Assembly: GCA_903970615.1 (NCBI GenBank)
Contig: CAJCJH010000052.1
Span: 1-64,000 of the forward strand
DNA: 64,000 bases
Source of the DNA: Rhodospirillales bacterium
GTDB taxonomy: Bacteria; Pseudomonadota; Gammaproteobacteria; Nevskiales; Nevskiaceae
Reading direction: 5' to 3'
Every line of letters begins with the position of its first letter. Positions within the stretch are counted from its first letter, which is position 1. The notes under the pieces are model-generated. The model was not told where the DNA came from and made no database searches. It worked only from the letters and a program-made list of their open reading frames with translations. Position numbers and translations under genes: made by a program. Below, piece after piece: positions 36,983 to 46,905 of this stretch.

Positions 36983-38728
36983 ATGAGCTACCTGGCACTC
37001 GCCCGCAAATGGCGTCCGCGCCGTTTCGAGGACGTGCGCGGGCAGGGCCATGTGGTCACGGCGCTTTCGCACGCGCTCGATGGCGACCGTCTGCATCCGG
37101 CGATTCTGCTCACCGGCACGCGCGGCGTCGGCAAGACCACGCTCGCACGCTTGATCGCCAAAGGTCTGAACTGCGAGACCGGGGTTACCTCCAAACCCTG
37201 CGGCGAATGCAGCGCCTGCCGTGAACTCGGCGAAGGACGCTTCGTCGATCTGCTCGAAATCGACGCCGCCAGCAACACCGGTGTCGACAACGTCCGCGAG
37301 CTGATCGACAACGCGCAATACTCGCCTTCGCGCGGCCGCTACAAGGTTTATCTGATCGACGAAGTTCACATGCTGTCGAAGCCGGCGTTCAACGCGCTGC
37401 TGAAAACGCTCGAAGAACCGCCGCCGCACGTCAAGTTCATTCTTGCCACCACCGATCCGCAAAAACTGCTACCGACGGTGCTGTCGCGCTGTCTGCAGTT
37501 TAATCTTAAGCGCCTGCCGCAAAGTCTGCTGCGCGAAACCTTCGCCGACATTCTGGCGCAGGAGCAGGTCGGTTTCGAGCCGGGCGCGCTGGTCGAAATC
37601 GCGCGTGCCGCCGATGGCTCGATGCGCGATGGTTTGTCGCTGCTGGATCAAGCCATCGCATTCGCCGGCGGCAATGCTTTGAGCCGCGCCTTGGTCGAAG
37701 ACATGCTCGGCACGGTCGGCCGTCGCACGCTGATGGAAATCATCGAAGCGCTTGCGCGCGGCGACGGCAGCCTTCTGCTCGCAGGCTTGCGCAAGCTCGA
37801 AGAATCCGGCCCGGATTATGCCGCGCTGTTGAGCGCGCTCGCCGGGCTGCTGCAACGCATTGCCGTGCTGCAAGTGCTGCCGCAGGCAGCGGATGCGGAT
37901 GATGATCCGCAGCTGCTGACACTTGCTAAGGAACTGTCCGCTGAGGATTTGCAACTGGATTATCAGATCGCCGTGCTCGGTCGACGCGACCTTACTTTCG
38001 CGCCCGATCCACGGCTCGGTTTTGAGATGACACTGCTGCGCATGTTCGCGTTCCGCATCGAAACCGGTAGCGCTGCGCCGGCCGGCTCGGGCGCTGGCAA
38101 TGCGGCGCCGCCGAAAGCCGCACCCCTTGCCCAATCGACCCCGGCCGCGATTGCTGCGACCACCGTGAGATCGGCCGCGCCTCCAGTGGCAGCGCCAATC
38201 GATGCGCTGATGCCGATCGCGCGCGTGCCGACTCAAGCGGATAAACCAGTCGCATCCGCGGTGCCGGGTTCCGCGCCGATGCCAGTCTCTGCTGGCACTT
38301 CTGGTGTTCACGCCGCGAAAGCACCCGCCCGCGCCAGCCTTGAAGTCGATGATGCCTGGACCCGGCGGATCGAAGCCCTGGGGCTGGATGGCATGAGCCG
38401 TCAGCTTGTGCGGCATTGTGTTCTGCTCGACGAAAATGACGCTTCGCTTCGCCTCGCAGTCGATAGCCGTGCGCGCCATTTGTTGACCGACGAACGCCGT
38501 GCCTCGCTGGAAATCGCGTTCAGCACCGCCTGCGGCCGCGCTTTGCAAGTGGTCGTCGAAGTCGGCGGCAGTGGCAGCAGCTTAAGCCCTGCTGCGCGCG
38601 AGGAACAACGTCTGATTGAACGTCAGCGCGATGCCGAACGCGCGATCGAAACGGACCCGGTGGTGCGCGCGATGCAGGAAACTTTCGGTGCCACCATCCG
38701 GCCCGGCTCGGTGCAACCGCTCGATTGA
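36983..38728 (+). CDS. dnaX: DNA polymerase III subunits gamma/tau
   Basis: A 581-residue clamp-loader ATPase. Walker A is GTRGVGKTT (residues 45-53), zinc cysteines are Cys64, Cys73, Cys76 and Cys79, the Walker B region is YLIDEVHML, and the sensor 1 region LATTDPQKLLPTVLSRC. Residues 365-450 are a low-complexity Ala/Pro linker, and the C-terminal tau domain follows. I do not see an A-rich slippery heptamer in the expected place, so a short gamma form may not be made by frameshifting. It begins the dnaX-ybaB-recR block. Confidence 0.95.
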   Translation: MSYLALARKWRPRRFEDVRGQGHVVTALSHALDGDRLHPAILLTGTRGVGKTTLARLIAKGLNCETGVTSKPCGECSACRELGEGRFVDLLEIDAASNTGVDNVRELIDNAQYSPSRGRYKVYLIDEVHMLSKPAFNALLKTLEEPPPHVKFILATTDPQKLLPTVLSRCLQFNLKRLPQSLLRETFADILAQEQVGFEPGALVEIARAADGSMRDGLSLLDQAIAFAGGNALSRALVEDMLGTVGRRTLMEIIEALARGDGSLLLAGLRKLEESGPDYAALLSALAGLLQRIAVLQVLPQAADADDDPQLLTLAKELSAEDLQLDYQIAVLGRRDLTFAPDPRLGFEMTLLRMFAFRIETGSAAPAGSGAGNAAPPKAAPLAQSTPAAIAATTVRSAAPPVAAPIDALMPIARVPTQADKPVASAVPGSAPMPVSAGTSGVHAAKAPARASLEVDDAWTRRIEALGLDGMSRQLVRHCVLLDENDASLRLAVDSRARHLLTDERRASLEIAFSTACGRALQVVVEVGGSGSSLSPAAREEQRLIERQRDAERAIETDPVVRAMQETFGATIRPGSVQPLD

Positions 38729-38772
38729 GCGCGTCGCCGCAGCGGCAAGTCATCCCTTCAGGAGATCCAAAA

Positions 38773-39090
38773 ATGAAAGGTCCACTCGGACAATTGATGC
38801 GTCAGGCGCAGGCTGCGCAGGACGCGGTAAAAAAACTTCAAGCCGAGCTGGCGCAGACGGAAATCACCGGCGAAGCGGGTGCTGGCCTGGTCAAGGTCAC
38901 GCTCAATGGCAAGCACGAAGCGCGGCGCGTGGAAATCGCGCCGGATGCGCTGGCGGAAGGCAAGGAATTCCTCGAAGACTTGATCGCTGCTGCGATCAAC
39001 GACGCCGCGCAAAAACTCGAACGCAACACCGCCGAGAAAATGGCGAAGGCCACTGGCGGCCTGAATTTGCCGCCGGGTCTTGGGCTTTAA
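38773..39090 (+). CDS. ybaB: YbaB/EbfC nucleoid-associated protein
   Basis: A 105-residue protein starting MKGPLGQLMRQAQAAQD, with a coiled N-terminal helix, GAGLVKVTLNGKHEARRVEI and a C-terminal helix ending in a Gly/Pro/Leu-rich tail. An AGGAG ribosome site lies eight bases before the ATG at 38773. It binds DNA as a tweezer-like dimer. It is the constant middle gene between dnaX and recR. Confidence 0.94.
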   Translation: MKGPLGQLMRQAQAAQDAVKKLQAELAQTEITGEAGAGLVKVTLNGKHEARRVEIAPDALAEGKEFLEDLIAAAINDAAQKLERNTAEKMAKATGGLNLPPGLGL

Positions 39091-39105
39091 TCCGCGCGAA
39101 TTCCA

Positions 39106-39723
39106 ATGGCCATGCCGATGCCCGCCAGCCGCTACAGCCCGCGCTTGACGCAGTTGATCGAAGCGCTGCGGCAGTTGCCAGGTGTCGGCCCGAAGTCGGC
39201 GCAGCGCATGGCGTTTCATCTGCTCGAACGCAATCGGGACGGCGCGCGCCGCATCGCCGAGTCGCTGATCGGCGCGCTCGATGGCATTCAGCGCTGCGCG
39301 ACCTGCCGCATGTATTGCGAAGATGGCCGCTGCAATTACTGTACGCCGGCACGCGCGGTCAGCGGCCAGTTGTGCGTGGTGGAAGGGCCAGCCGATCTAC
39401 TGGCGATCGAAACCGGCGCCGGTTTTCGCGGGCGCTACTTCGTGCTGCTGGGGCGGCTCTCGCCGCTCGATGGCTTCGGTCCGGAAGAACTCGGTTTGTC
39501 GTCCTTGCAGCAGCAACTCGCCGAGGGCTGGATCACCGAAGTCATCATCGCCACCAATCCGACGATCGAAGGCGAGGCGACGGCGTATTATCTGGCGGAA
39601 ATGTCGAAAGCCGCAGGCGTGAAAGTCAGCCGCATCGCGCATGGTGTGCCGATGGGCGGCGAACTTGAATATGTCGATGGCGGCACGCTGACGCACGCGC
39701 TGAGCGGCCGGCGACTGGTCTGA
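39106..39723 (+). CDS. recR: Recombination mediator RecR
   Basis: A 205-residue DNA repair protein of the RecFOR pathway. The helix-hairpin-helix region is [16 protein letters not shown], the zinc finger is [16 protein letters not shown], and the Toprim domain starts [12 protein letters not shown] and contains [15 protein letters not shown]. Three in-frame ATGs occur at the start (39106, 39112, 39118). It loads RecA with RecO at gaps. Confidence 0.96.
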   Translation: MAMPMPASRYSPRLTQLIEALRQLPGVGPKSAQRMAFHLLERNRDGARRIAESLIGALDGIQRCATCRMYCEDGRCNYCTPARAVSGQLCVVEGPADLLAIETGAGFRGRYFVLLGRLSPLDGFGPEELGLSSLQQQLAEGWITEVIIATNPTIEGEATAYYLAEMSKAAGVKVSRIAHGVPMGGELEYVDGGTLTHALSGRRLV

Positions 39724-39733
39724 GAAGCAAATA

Positions 39734-40498
39734 ATGGCACCGAATTTCCGCGAACTTGTGGGCTTTTCAACCGCCAAAGGCCGGCAGATTTTGCCGGGAA
39801 AGCTATTCCGCTCCGGCGCGTTTGAAGCGCAGGATGCGGATGCCCTGCGGCAACTGATTTCTGCCTACGGCATTCGTCTGTGTTGCGATCTGCGCAGCGA
39901 CATCGAGCGCGACAAAAATCCAATTCCGTGGCCGGAAGAGACGCCGCGTCCGCGCCTGCTCGAATTGCAGGTGCTGACCGATATCCGCGTGCTCGGCGAA
40001 TCCTCGCTGGTGCCGCTGATTGGCGATGTCGATGGTCGCGCCGCAACCGGGCTGATGCAGACCCTTTATCGAAAATTGCCGGAAACCTGCGCGCCGGTGC
40101 TGCGCCGTCTGTTCAATGAAATTGCGAATCAGGAGCAGGCCTTGCCGTTGATGATCAATTGCACGGCGGGCAAGGATCGCACCGGCTTGATCGTCGCCCT
40201 GCTGCTGACCGCGCTGGATATCGAGGAAGCGCAAATCCGGGCGGATTATCTACGCTCGACCGACCTGGTTCATCGCCCCGAATATCAGGTGAAAGTGGAG
40301 CGGCTGGTGCGGGATTTTGCTGGCGTTAAACCGGAGCCGGCGTCGTTGCAAGCCCTGATTGGCGTCAATCCGCTCTACCTGAATGCGGCGATGGCTGCGA
40401 TCAAAATGAAATACGGTTCCGTGCATCAGTATCTTCGTACTGCGGTCGGGCTCGATCTGGCTACACAATCCCGATTGCAGTCGCGCCTGCTGAAGTAA
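39734..40498 (+). CDS. Tyrosine/dual-specificity phosphatase-like protein (Y_phosphatase3 type)
   Basis: A 254-residue protein with the N-terminal NFRELVGFSTAKGRQILPGKLFRSG motif block and the P-loop NCTAGKDRTG (Cys143, Arg149), the CX5R signature of PTP-like phosphatases; the usual His before Cys is Asn here. Homologues act on phosphotyrosine or phosphoinositides, but bacterial chromosomal members have few known substrates. It starts ten bases after recR and so probably shares its transcript. Confidence 0.87.
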   Translation: MAPNFRELVGFSTAKGRQILPGKLFRSGAFEAQDADALRQLISAYGIRLCCDLRSDIERDKNPIPWPEETPRPRLLELQVLTDIRVLGESSLVPLIGDVDGRAATGLMQTLYRKLPETCAPVLRRLFNEIANQEQALPLMINCTAGKDRTGLIVALLLTALDIEEAQIRADYLRSTDLVHRPEYQVKVERLVRDFAGVKPEPASLQALIGVNPLYLNAAMAAIKMKYGSVHQYLRTAVGLDLATQSRLQSRLLK

Positions 40499-40506
40499 AA
40501 GCCCGA

Positions 40507-40845
40507 TTACGCCAGCAGCGCGTCGACCTTCGCGGCACAGATGAAATCGTTCTCCGAAAGTCCGCCGATGGCGTGCGTTGAAAACTCGAACTTGGCGTTT
40601 TTATAGCCGAAGCTGATATCCGGATGATGGTCTTCGCTGATGGCGATGTAAGCCGCCGCGTTGACGAAGGCCAGCGTGCGAAAGTAATTCTTGAACTCGA
40701 AACTCGCAGCGATTTTTTTGCCATTGTCGAGCAATTGCCAGCGCGCATTGAGCTGTTTGAGCAAGGCCTGCGCTTGGTCGGCCGTGAGCGGTTCGACGCC
40801 GCCTTCGCAGGGAACGCAGCGCTTGCTGCCGAGAGTTTGAGTCAT
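40507..40845 (-). CDS. phhB: Pterin-4a-carbinolamine dehydratase
   Basis: A 112-residue protein. The family pattern is visible: RWQLLDNGKKIAASFEFKNYF, then EDHHPDISFGY (His73, His74) and a C-terminal THAIGGLSENDFICAAKVD. It recycles 4a-hydroxytetrahydrobiopterin made by phenylalanine hydroxylase, no gene of which is in the window. It converges on the phosphatase gene with only eight bases between stops. Confidence 0.93.
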   Translation of the reverse strand: MTQTLGSKRCVPCEGGVEPLTADQAQALLKQLNARWQLLDNGKKIAASFEFKNYFRTLAFVNAAAYIAISEDHHPDISFGYKNAKFEFSTHAIGGLSENDFICAAKVDALLA

Positions 40846-40932
40846 GGTGATCGCATCCGTTTGCGCCTTGAAGTTTCCACTTGAAGCTTGAGGCCTTTTT
40901 TCGGCAGATAAGTTCGTCAGCGCGAAAACGTC

Positions 40933-40955
40933 AAGACCGGCAGTGCGCCGGCCTT
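40933..40955 (-). terminator. Hairpin after the first DUF1302 gene
   Basis: A nine-pair stem (aagaccggc with gccggcctt, one G-T pair) and loop agtgc lies just after the DUF1302 stop on the minus strand, followed by GACGTTTTC rather than a clean T run. Possibly a terminator. Confidence 0.5.
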
Positions 40956-40962
40956 GAGTGGA

Positions 40963-43464
40963 TCAGAACTGGTATTTGACGAAAGCCTGAGCGAAATCAC
41001 GATCCGACAGCAGGTTTTCATCGCCGCCGCCCCAATACCAGGTGTAGCCGAGGTTGAACGACAGCGAGGATTTGTAGCGCGTCTCCAGAAGCACATCGGC
41101 TTCCTTGCGGCCAGCGACAAATTCATAGCCAGGGCCGGGCGAGGTGCCTTGCACATCCTGCTTCAATTCGATGAACGGATGCAGGCCTACGTTGCGCAGC
41201 ACGTTCTCGTAGCTGGCGAGCACGATGATGCGATAGCCCCAGGAAACGGCATCGACGAAACCGGTCGGATCCTGCTGATGCGGGTTGAAGCGGGTGCCAT
41301 CCGGGCCATACGAGCAATCCGGAATATTGGAACAGGCCAGGCGCGAGCCATCAGCACCGGAACCGTCGGCGCCTGCGGTGGCGCTCAAGGAAGTTGCCGG
41401 CCCCTGAATTTGCAGTACATCGAGCTTCGGCAGATCGGGAATGAAATTCGCGCCGAATTCGCCGAGTACGATGATCTGGTCAGCGCCGAACGGATTGTCG
41501 GATTCGCCCAGCACGCGGGTGATGCCGAGGTCGAGCTGGATCAACTGAAAGCGTTCGTAACCCTGAATGTAGCCGGGATTATGTTTATCCAGCGGTCTCG
41601 AATAATCGGTAGCCGGATTCTGGCCGACAACGCCGCCACGATACGGAATGATGAAATTAGGAAACGAGCGCGCCGATCCGGGAATGTGGCCGACGGCGAG
41701 GTTGAACGTATCCGGATAAGGATTGGCGCCGGCCGCATTGACGAAGTCGCTGCTGCCATAAGTTTGCGTGCCGCCGGTTGGCGCATTGCCGATGGATGGC
41801 CCGCCCTGCGTGAGACTGGTGCCCTGGCAGTTCGAACTCTGCTGCGAGCAATTGCTCAGGAACGGTGCGGCTCCGGCAAAGGAAAGATCGGCGATCGAAA
41901 CCTGCATCGGCAGATTCGGCCGATAGGCGACTTCGCCCTGCAAGGAATATTCGCCGACGGTGGTATTGAAACTGACGCCGAGCAGGTGGATGTTTTCCGG
42001 ATATTGGAGGAATATCTTGCCGCTGTTCAGCGGTACCGCGTCGCTGCGCTGCGTGATCGGCGTGCCTTCGGTGAAAGCCGGAATAAATGGGCAATCGATG
42101 AAGAAGGTTTCGGTGCTTGTCGCGTTCTTGGAGCAGGCCTGCTGGCCGGCAAAGAAACCGAGGATCGGCAGGCGCGAGTGATAATTTTCATAATACAGCG
42201 ACAGATCGGTGCCACCGTTGAGCCAGTCGGCGTAATACTCTGCTTTCAGGCCGAACTGGCCCCAGGTTTTCGGCTCCATATCCGGCGCACGGCCGATGTA
42301 CGCGGTGGTGTAGGTAATCAATCCCAAAGGGTTGTCGAGTGGCTCGCCGATGTTGTCGGGGTCATCCGCCGAACCACCAAAACTGAGGTTGGCGTAATGG
42401 CCAGCGCCATTCGTGCCGATGTCGTTACTGGAAAAATAAGTGCCCGGCGTCTGCGCTTCGGTGGGTTGCCATTCGAGCTGATAAAAGCCTTCGAGGGTGA
42501 CGTTTTCGATCGGCGAAAAACTCAGGTCGAGCATGTTCACCGGCGTGAAATCTTCTTCGGTCTGATTGCCGATGCGATAGAAATTGTTGCCGTTGATCGG
42601 GTTCGCCGCGTTGATGCTATTGAATACGAGCGTGGTGCTCTCGCCCCAGCTCACCGCCTGACGTCCAAGCTTGAACGTCAGTTCCTTGTCTTCAGTGAAC
42701 GGAATCGGCAGCTTGCCGTAAAAATAGCTATCCAGATATTGCAGATTGGTACCGGACTGGCGCAGTTCTTCGCCATCCGTGCGCTTCGAGCGCACATAGC
42801 CGCCGGGACCGTACAGGCGCTCGTTGAGCGAACCTAGCGGCGCGTGATTGAGGCCGACTGCGGTCAATAGCGGAGTCAGGTTGGAAAGGCCGGTGATTGG
42901 TGAACCGAAACGGCCGACCTGATTCAAATTCTGCGGCGTGATCTCGTCCGGATGACGCTCGGTTTTATCGTCGTTGACGAAGTCGTAGAAATACAGCACG
43001 CGCGCAAAAAAACCGAAGTTCTTGTAGGTCAGCGTCAGGTCGGGCGTGACTTTCACCGGAGCCTGGAAAAACGATCCCTTGTTGTAATTGATGTCGCCAT
43101 CGTCGTTGTGCATCGAGTACTGGCCCGGCACTTCGGCCAGCCGCGCGGCGGGATAAGACTGCGTACGAAAGTCACCCTGGCAGGATTGATAAAAGATCGT
43201 ACCGTTCGCACCGGGCGCGGTGTTGCAGACATTGGGATTCAAGTCCGCTTTGCCGATCAGATTGACGCTCTGGCCTTGCGTGCGGAAGCCTGCGCCGGCC
43301 GTCAGCGTGTTGTTCAGCGTGGCGTGAATGCCGTCGCCATTGACGAAAGGCACTGGCACATCGAATTCCAAGGCCAGCGCTGCCGAGCCGCAACCCAGTG
43401 CTGAAGCAATGGCGATAGTGACGGCTGCGAAATGCCCCGGTGCAAATCCTGTTTTTGCCTGCAT
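40963..43464 (-). CDS. DUF1302 outer-membrane protein, copy A
   Basis: An 833-residue protein with a signal peptide (about residues 1-31) followed by LEFDVPVPF and long beta-rich repeats, typical of DUF1302. The ATG at 43464 is preceded by a very strong GGAGGGGAG ribosome site; an in-frame TTG five codons upstream is less likely. The C-terminus ends YQF, as in outer-membrane barrels needing the BAM complex. DUF1302 proteins often travel with DUF1329 proteins and are linked to handling of hydrophobic compounds in pseudomonads and relatives; the function here is unknown. The gene at 43760-46258 is a close paralogue. Confidence 0.85.
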   Translation of the reverse strand: MQAKTGFAPGHFAAVTIAIASALGCGSAALALEFDVPVPFVNGDGIHATLNNTLTAGAGFRTQGQSVNLIGKADLNPNVCNTAPGANGTIFYQSCQGDFRTQSYPAARLAEVPGQYSMHNDDGDINYNKGSFFQAPVKVTPDLTLTYKNFGFFARVLYFYDFVNDDKTERHPDEITPQNLNQVGRFGSPITGLSNLTPLLTAVGLNHAPLGSLNERLYGPGGYVRSKRTDGEELRQSGTNLQYLDSYFYGKLPIPFTEDKELTFKLGRQAVSWGESTTLVFNSINAANPINGNNFYRIGNQTEEDFTPVNMLDLSFSPIENVTLEGFYQLEWQPTEAQTPGTYFSSNDIGTNGAGHYANLSFGGSADDPDNIGEPLDNPLGLITYTTAYIGRAPDMEPKTWGQFGLKAEYYADWLNGGTDLSLYYENYHSRLPILGFFAGQQACSKNATSTETFFIDCPFIPAFTEGTPITQRSDAVPLNSGKIFLQYPENIHLLGVSFNTTVGEYSLQGEVAYRPNLPMQVSIADLSFAGAAPFLSNCSQQSSNCQGTSLTQGGPSIGNAPTGGTQTYGSSDFVNAAGANPYPDTFNLAVGHIPGSARSFPNFIIPYRGGVVGQNPATDYSRPLDKHNPGYIQGYERFQLIQLDLGITRVLGESDNPFGADQIIVLGEFGANFIPDLPKLDVLQIQGPATSLSATAGADGSGADGSRLACSNIPDCSYGPDGTRFNPHQQDPTGFVDAVSWGYRIIVLASYENVLRNVGLHPFIELKQDVQGTSPGPGYEFVAGRKEADVLLETRYKSSLSFNLGYTWYWGGGDENLLSDRDFAQAFVKYQF

Positions 43465-43675
43465 CTTTCTCCCCTCCAATCGATCAATCCGTGCCGTAGC
43501 CCATCGCTTTTCCGAAACGGCTCTCGACTCAAAAGCTGTTTTTTATTTTTGTATAAACGCGATGTCATGAACGCAACTTCGCACCTGCGTTCACAGTATG
43601 TTCCAACCCAAGCTCAGCTTGCCAGTGCGGTCAATCGATGTCGCTGACCGCCACGCCAGACCTGACTGGCTGCGC

Positions 43676-43709
43676 CGTCGCCAACGAATTTTTTTACTCG
43701 CTGGCGACG
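43676..43709. repeat. Long inverted repeat between the two DUF1302 genes
   Basis: CGTCGCCA pairs with TGGCGACG; one mismatch then CGA/TCG; the loop atttttttac holds seven T. Positions 43676-43709. The T run is in the loop and not after the stem, so an ordinary terminator is uncertain. Confidence 0.5.
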
Positions 43710-43759
43710 GTGCCCGGCTCGTTGCCGCAGCAGATCGGAACCCGGACCGGGCCTCTCGA

Positions 43760-46258
43760 TTAAAACTGGTATTTGATGAAAGCCTGCGCGAAATCACGAT
43801 CCGACAGCAGGTTGTAATTGCCGCCACCCCAGTACCAGTTGTAGCCGAGGTTGAACGACAGCGAGGATTTGTAGCGCGTTTCCAAAAGCACATCGACTTC
43901 CTTGCGGCCGGCTACAAATTCGAAACCCGGCCCCGGCGACGTGCCCTGAATATCCTGCTTCAAGGTCACGATCGGATGCAGGCCGACGTTGCGCAATACG
44001 TTTTCATAGCTCGCTAGTGCGATCAGTCGATAGCCCCAGGAAAACGCATCGACATAACCGGTGCGATCCTGCTGGTGCGGATTGAAACGCAGGCCGTCCG
44101 CACCATACGAGCAATCCGGGATATTCGAGCAGGCTTGTTTCGAGCGATCCGCGCCGGAGCCATCTGCGCCGGCGGTTGCGCTCAGGCCGATGCCGGGGCC
44201 ATCGATTTGCAGCACGTCGAGCGGCGGCAGATCGGGAATGTAATCGAAGCCGACTTCGCCGAGTACGATGATCTGGTCGGCGCCGAATGGATTGTCCGAT
44301 TCGCCCAGCACGCGGGTGATGCCGAGATCGAGCTGGATCAGCTGAAAGCGTTCGTAACCCTGGATGTAGCCGGGATTGCTGCGATTCAAAGGCTTGGTCG
44401 GATCGGTCGCCGGATTTTGACCAACCACTCCGCCGCGATACGGAATGATGAAATTCGGAAACGAGCGCGCCGAGCCCGGCACCTGACCGACGATCAGGCT
44501 GAGGCTATCCGCATAGCCGCCATCCACTCCTGGCGCGGTCTGGAAGCGGTTGTCGTTGTAAGCCGTCGCCGAAAATCCGCCATTCGCAGCATTGCCGACG
44601 TTTACGCCGGCATCCATGCAACCCTGACTGGCCTGCGAGCAGTTGTCCAGCGTCGGGCCGAATGCGGCAAACGCGAGGTCGGTGGCCGCCACCTGCATCG
44701 GCAGATTCGGCCGGTAAGCGACTTCGCCCTGCAGCGAATACTCTCCAATCGTGGTGTTGAAACTGGCGCCGAGCAGGTGAATGTCTTCGGGATATTGCAG
44801 GAAGAATTGCGCGGTATTCAGCGGTACCGCGTCGCTGCGCATCGTGCTGCCGGTCAAGGCCGTCAATACCGGTGCATTCGGGCAGCCCACGCCGAAGAAA
44901 TTGAGGGCATTGGTCGCCTGTTTCGCACAACTCAGCTGGGTGGCAAAGAAGCCAAGATAGGGCAGACGCGAGTGATAGTTTTCGTAATAGAGCGAAAGGT
45001 CGGTGCCGCCGTTGAGCCAGTCGGCGTAATACTCCAGCTTGATGCCGAACTGACCTGCCGTACGCGGCTGCATGTCTGGCGCGCGCTCCGCGTTCAGCGA
45101 GGTATAAGTAATCAGGCCGAGGGGGTTGTCGAGCGGATGACCAAGGCCGTTGGGATCGTCCGCGCCGCCGCCGAAGCTGAGGTTGACGAACGAGCCAGTG
45201 TCGTTGGTGCCGATGTCGTTGCTGGAAAAATAAGTGCCTGGCGTCTGCGCTTCGGTGGGCTGCCATTCGAGTTGATAGAAGCCTTCAACGGTGACATTTT
45301 CGATCGGCGAAAAACTCAGGTCGAGCATGTTGATCGGCGTGAAATCCTCTTCGGTCTGATTGCCGATGCGATAGAAATTATTGCCGTTGATCGGGTTCGC
45401 CGCGTTGATGCTGTTGAATACCAGCGTGGTGCTTTCACCCCAGCTCACACTCTGGCGACCGAGCTTGAAGCTGAGTTCCTTGTCGTCGGTCAGCGGAATC
45501 GGAATCTTGCCGTAGAAATAGCTATCCAAATATTGCAGATTGGTGCCGGACTGGCGCAGTTCTTCACCGTTGGTGCGCTTGGAGCGCACATACGCGCCCG
45601 GTCCGTAAAGCCGCTGGCTGAGCAACGGAATCGGCAGACCCAAGCCGGCCAGCGTGGAATTGGAAAGCCCAGGAATCTGCGTGCCAACGCGGCCGACCTG
45701 ATTGGCGTTCTGCGGTGTGATTTCATCCGGATGCCGCTCGGTTTTATCGTCGTTGACGAAGTCGTAAAAATACAGCGCGCGGGCGAAGAAGCCGAAGGTT
45801 TTATAGGTCAGTGTGAGGTCGGGCGTCACCTTCACCGGCGCCTGGAAAAACGAACCCTTGTTGTAGTTCAGATCGCCATCGTCATGGTTCATCGTGTAAC
45901 TGCCCGGCACTTCCCCAAGCCGCGCTGCGGGATAAGTCTGATCGCGGAAAACACCCTGGCAATCCTGATAATAAATCGTGCCGCCGGAGCCTTGGCCGGT
46001 GTTGCAGACATTGGGATTGAGATCGCCCTTGCCGATCAGATGGACATTCTGGCCTTCGGTGCGAAAACCAGCGCCGGCAGTGAGCGTCGTATTCAAGGCG
46101 CCATGAATGCCATCGCCGCCAAGGAATGGCACTGGCACATCGAATTCGAGCGCCGATGCCGCCGGCGCCAGCGCCAGACTCGCGCCGATCAATCCCGCCA
46201 AAGCGAATCCCAGCCGCGCCAGCCTGAGCGCCCGGCGGACGTAAACCTTCCGTTGCAT
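43760..46258 (-). CDS. DUF1302 outer-membrane protein, copy B
   Basis: An 832-residue paralogue of copy A. Signal peptide with Ala/Leu core (residues 8-33), then LEFDVPVPFLGGDG. Blocks such as WGESTTLVFNSINAANP and RIGNQTEEDF are nearly identical in both copies, while stretches around residues 205-220, 435-470 and 550-605 differ completely, as expected for surface loops. The C-terminus again ends KYQF. Three ATGs cluster at 46258-46267; 46258 has the GGGGGATGGG-like ribosome site at the best distance. Downstream on the other side lie the AarF-like and DUF1329 genes. Confidence 0.85.
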   Translation of the reverse strand: MQRKVYVRRALRLARLGFALAGLIGASLALAPAASALEFDVPVPFLGGDGIHGALNTTLTAGAGFRTEGQNVHLIGKGDLNPNVCNTGQGSGGTIYYQDCQGVFRDQTYPAARLGEVPGSYTMNHDDGDLNYNKGSFFQAPVKVTPDLTLTYKTFGFFARALYFYDFVNDDKTERHPDEITPQNANQVGRVGTQIPGLSNSTLAGLGLPIPLLSQRLYGPGAYVRSKRTNGEELRQSGTNLQYLDSYFYGKIPIPLTDDKELSFKLGRQSVSWGESTTLVFNSINAANPINGNNFYRIGNQTEEDFTPINMLDLSFSPIENVTVEGFYQLEWQPTEAQTPGTYFSSNDIGTNDTGSFVNLSFGGGADDPNGLGHPLDNPLGLITYTSLNAERAPDMQPRTAGQFGIKLEYYADWLNGGTDLSLYYENYHSRLPYLGFFATQLSCAKQATNALNFFGVGCPNAPVLTALTGSTMRSDAVPLNTAQFFLQYPEDIHLLGASFNTTIGEYSLQGEVAYRPNLPMQVAATDLAFAAFGPTLDNCSQASQGCMDAGVNVGNAANGGFSATAYNDNRFQTAPGVDGGYADSLSLIVGQVPGSARSFPNFIIPYRGGVVGQNPATDPTKPLNRSNPGYIQGYERFQLIQLDLGITRVLGESDNPFGADQIIVLGEVGFDYIPDLPPLDVLQIDGPGIGLSATAGADGSGADRSKQACSNIPDCSYGADGLRFNPHQQDRTGYVDAFSWGYRLIALASYENVLRNVGLHPIVTLKQDIQGTSPGPGFEFVAGRKEVDVLLETRYKSSLSFNLGYNWYWGGGNYNLLSDRDFAQAFIKYQF

Positions 46259-46408
46259 CATTCCCATCCCCCAACAACCGCGTTCGATGGCTCGTCATCG
46301 CCGCGCGCCTATCAGTGCGCGCCGATCAAGCCGCTTTTGTCAATGAATCCGAGGCCAAAAGAACCGCAGATTCAGTGGAAATATTGTAAGCCGAACAAGG
46401 TTCAAGTC

Positions 46409-46858
46409 TCACGCGATTTTCGCAAGATATTTGGTGACGGCCGCCGCCAGCGCCGGCAGCAGTGCGGCGACTTCGGTTTCGGCATCGCCGCTCAGGCGTT
46501 TGTAGATCGATTTCACCGAAGGATTTTTCACCACTGCCATGCGCCGGTCGGCAATCGCTACCAGATTGCGGCAGACGCTGTCGCTGTTCTGCAGCAGCAC
46601 CGCCTGGAAATCCGCACCGCTTTGCAGGCTTTGCGCATAACTGGGTTCGAGCGTGGCAACAATATCCGGAAGCAGATGTCCGATACCGCGCAGCAGCAGG
46701 TCCGGCCGCGCGGCTTTACCCATTGCCAGCGCGGCGCGCATGCCGATGCCGCGAATGCCGCCACGATGCGCCACGTAGTGTTCGATCACAGCTACGCAAT
46801 CCGTGGTCACTGCAGGCTGGTTGGCTGCACTCAGTAAAATGTCGCTCAGACTGGACAT
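46409..46858 (-). CDS. Unrecognised helical protein, possibly DUF6918-like
   Basis: A 149-residue protein starting MSSLSDILLSAANQPAV after a GGGAG site nine bases upstream. It is predicted mostly helical and Ala/Leu-rich, with RGIGMRAALAMGKAARPDL and LLPALAAAVTKYLAKIA. I do not recognise the family with certainty. It is divergent from the AarF-like gene, with only 47 bases between starts, which suggests shared regulation. Confidence 0.65.
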   Translation of the reverse strand: MSSLSDILLSAANQPAVTTDCVAVIEHYVAHRGGIRGIGMRAALAMGKAARPDLLLRGIGHLLPDIVATLEPSYAQSLQSGADFQAVLLQNSDSVCRNLVAIADRRMAVVKNPSVKSIYKRLSGDAETEVAALLPALAAAVTKYLAKIA

Positions 46859-46905
46859 GCTTTGATTCTCCCGATTCGCCGGATCATGCACTCAACACAA
46901 TTTTT

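Noticed and set aside
37940-38160. A slippery sequence for dnaX frameshifting
   Set aside because: No A-rich heptamer is present in the linker region.
40954-42837. 627-codon open frame antisense to DUF1302 copy A
   Set aside because: Same reason: a complement shadow with no known domain or ribosome site.
44075-46837. 920-codon open frame on the plus strand across DUF1302 copy B
   Set aside because: It runs antisense to a well-supported outer-membrane protein gene, is rich in Arg/Ala/Ile shadows of its codons, and has no domain. High GC makes such long antisense frames common.
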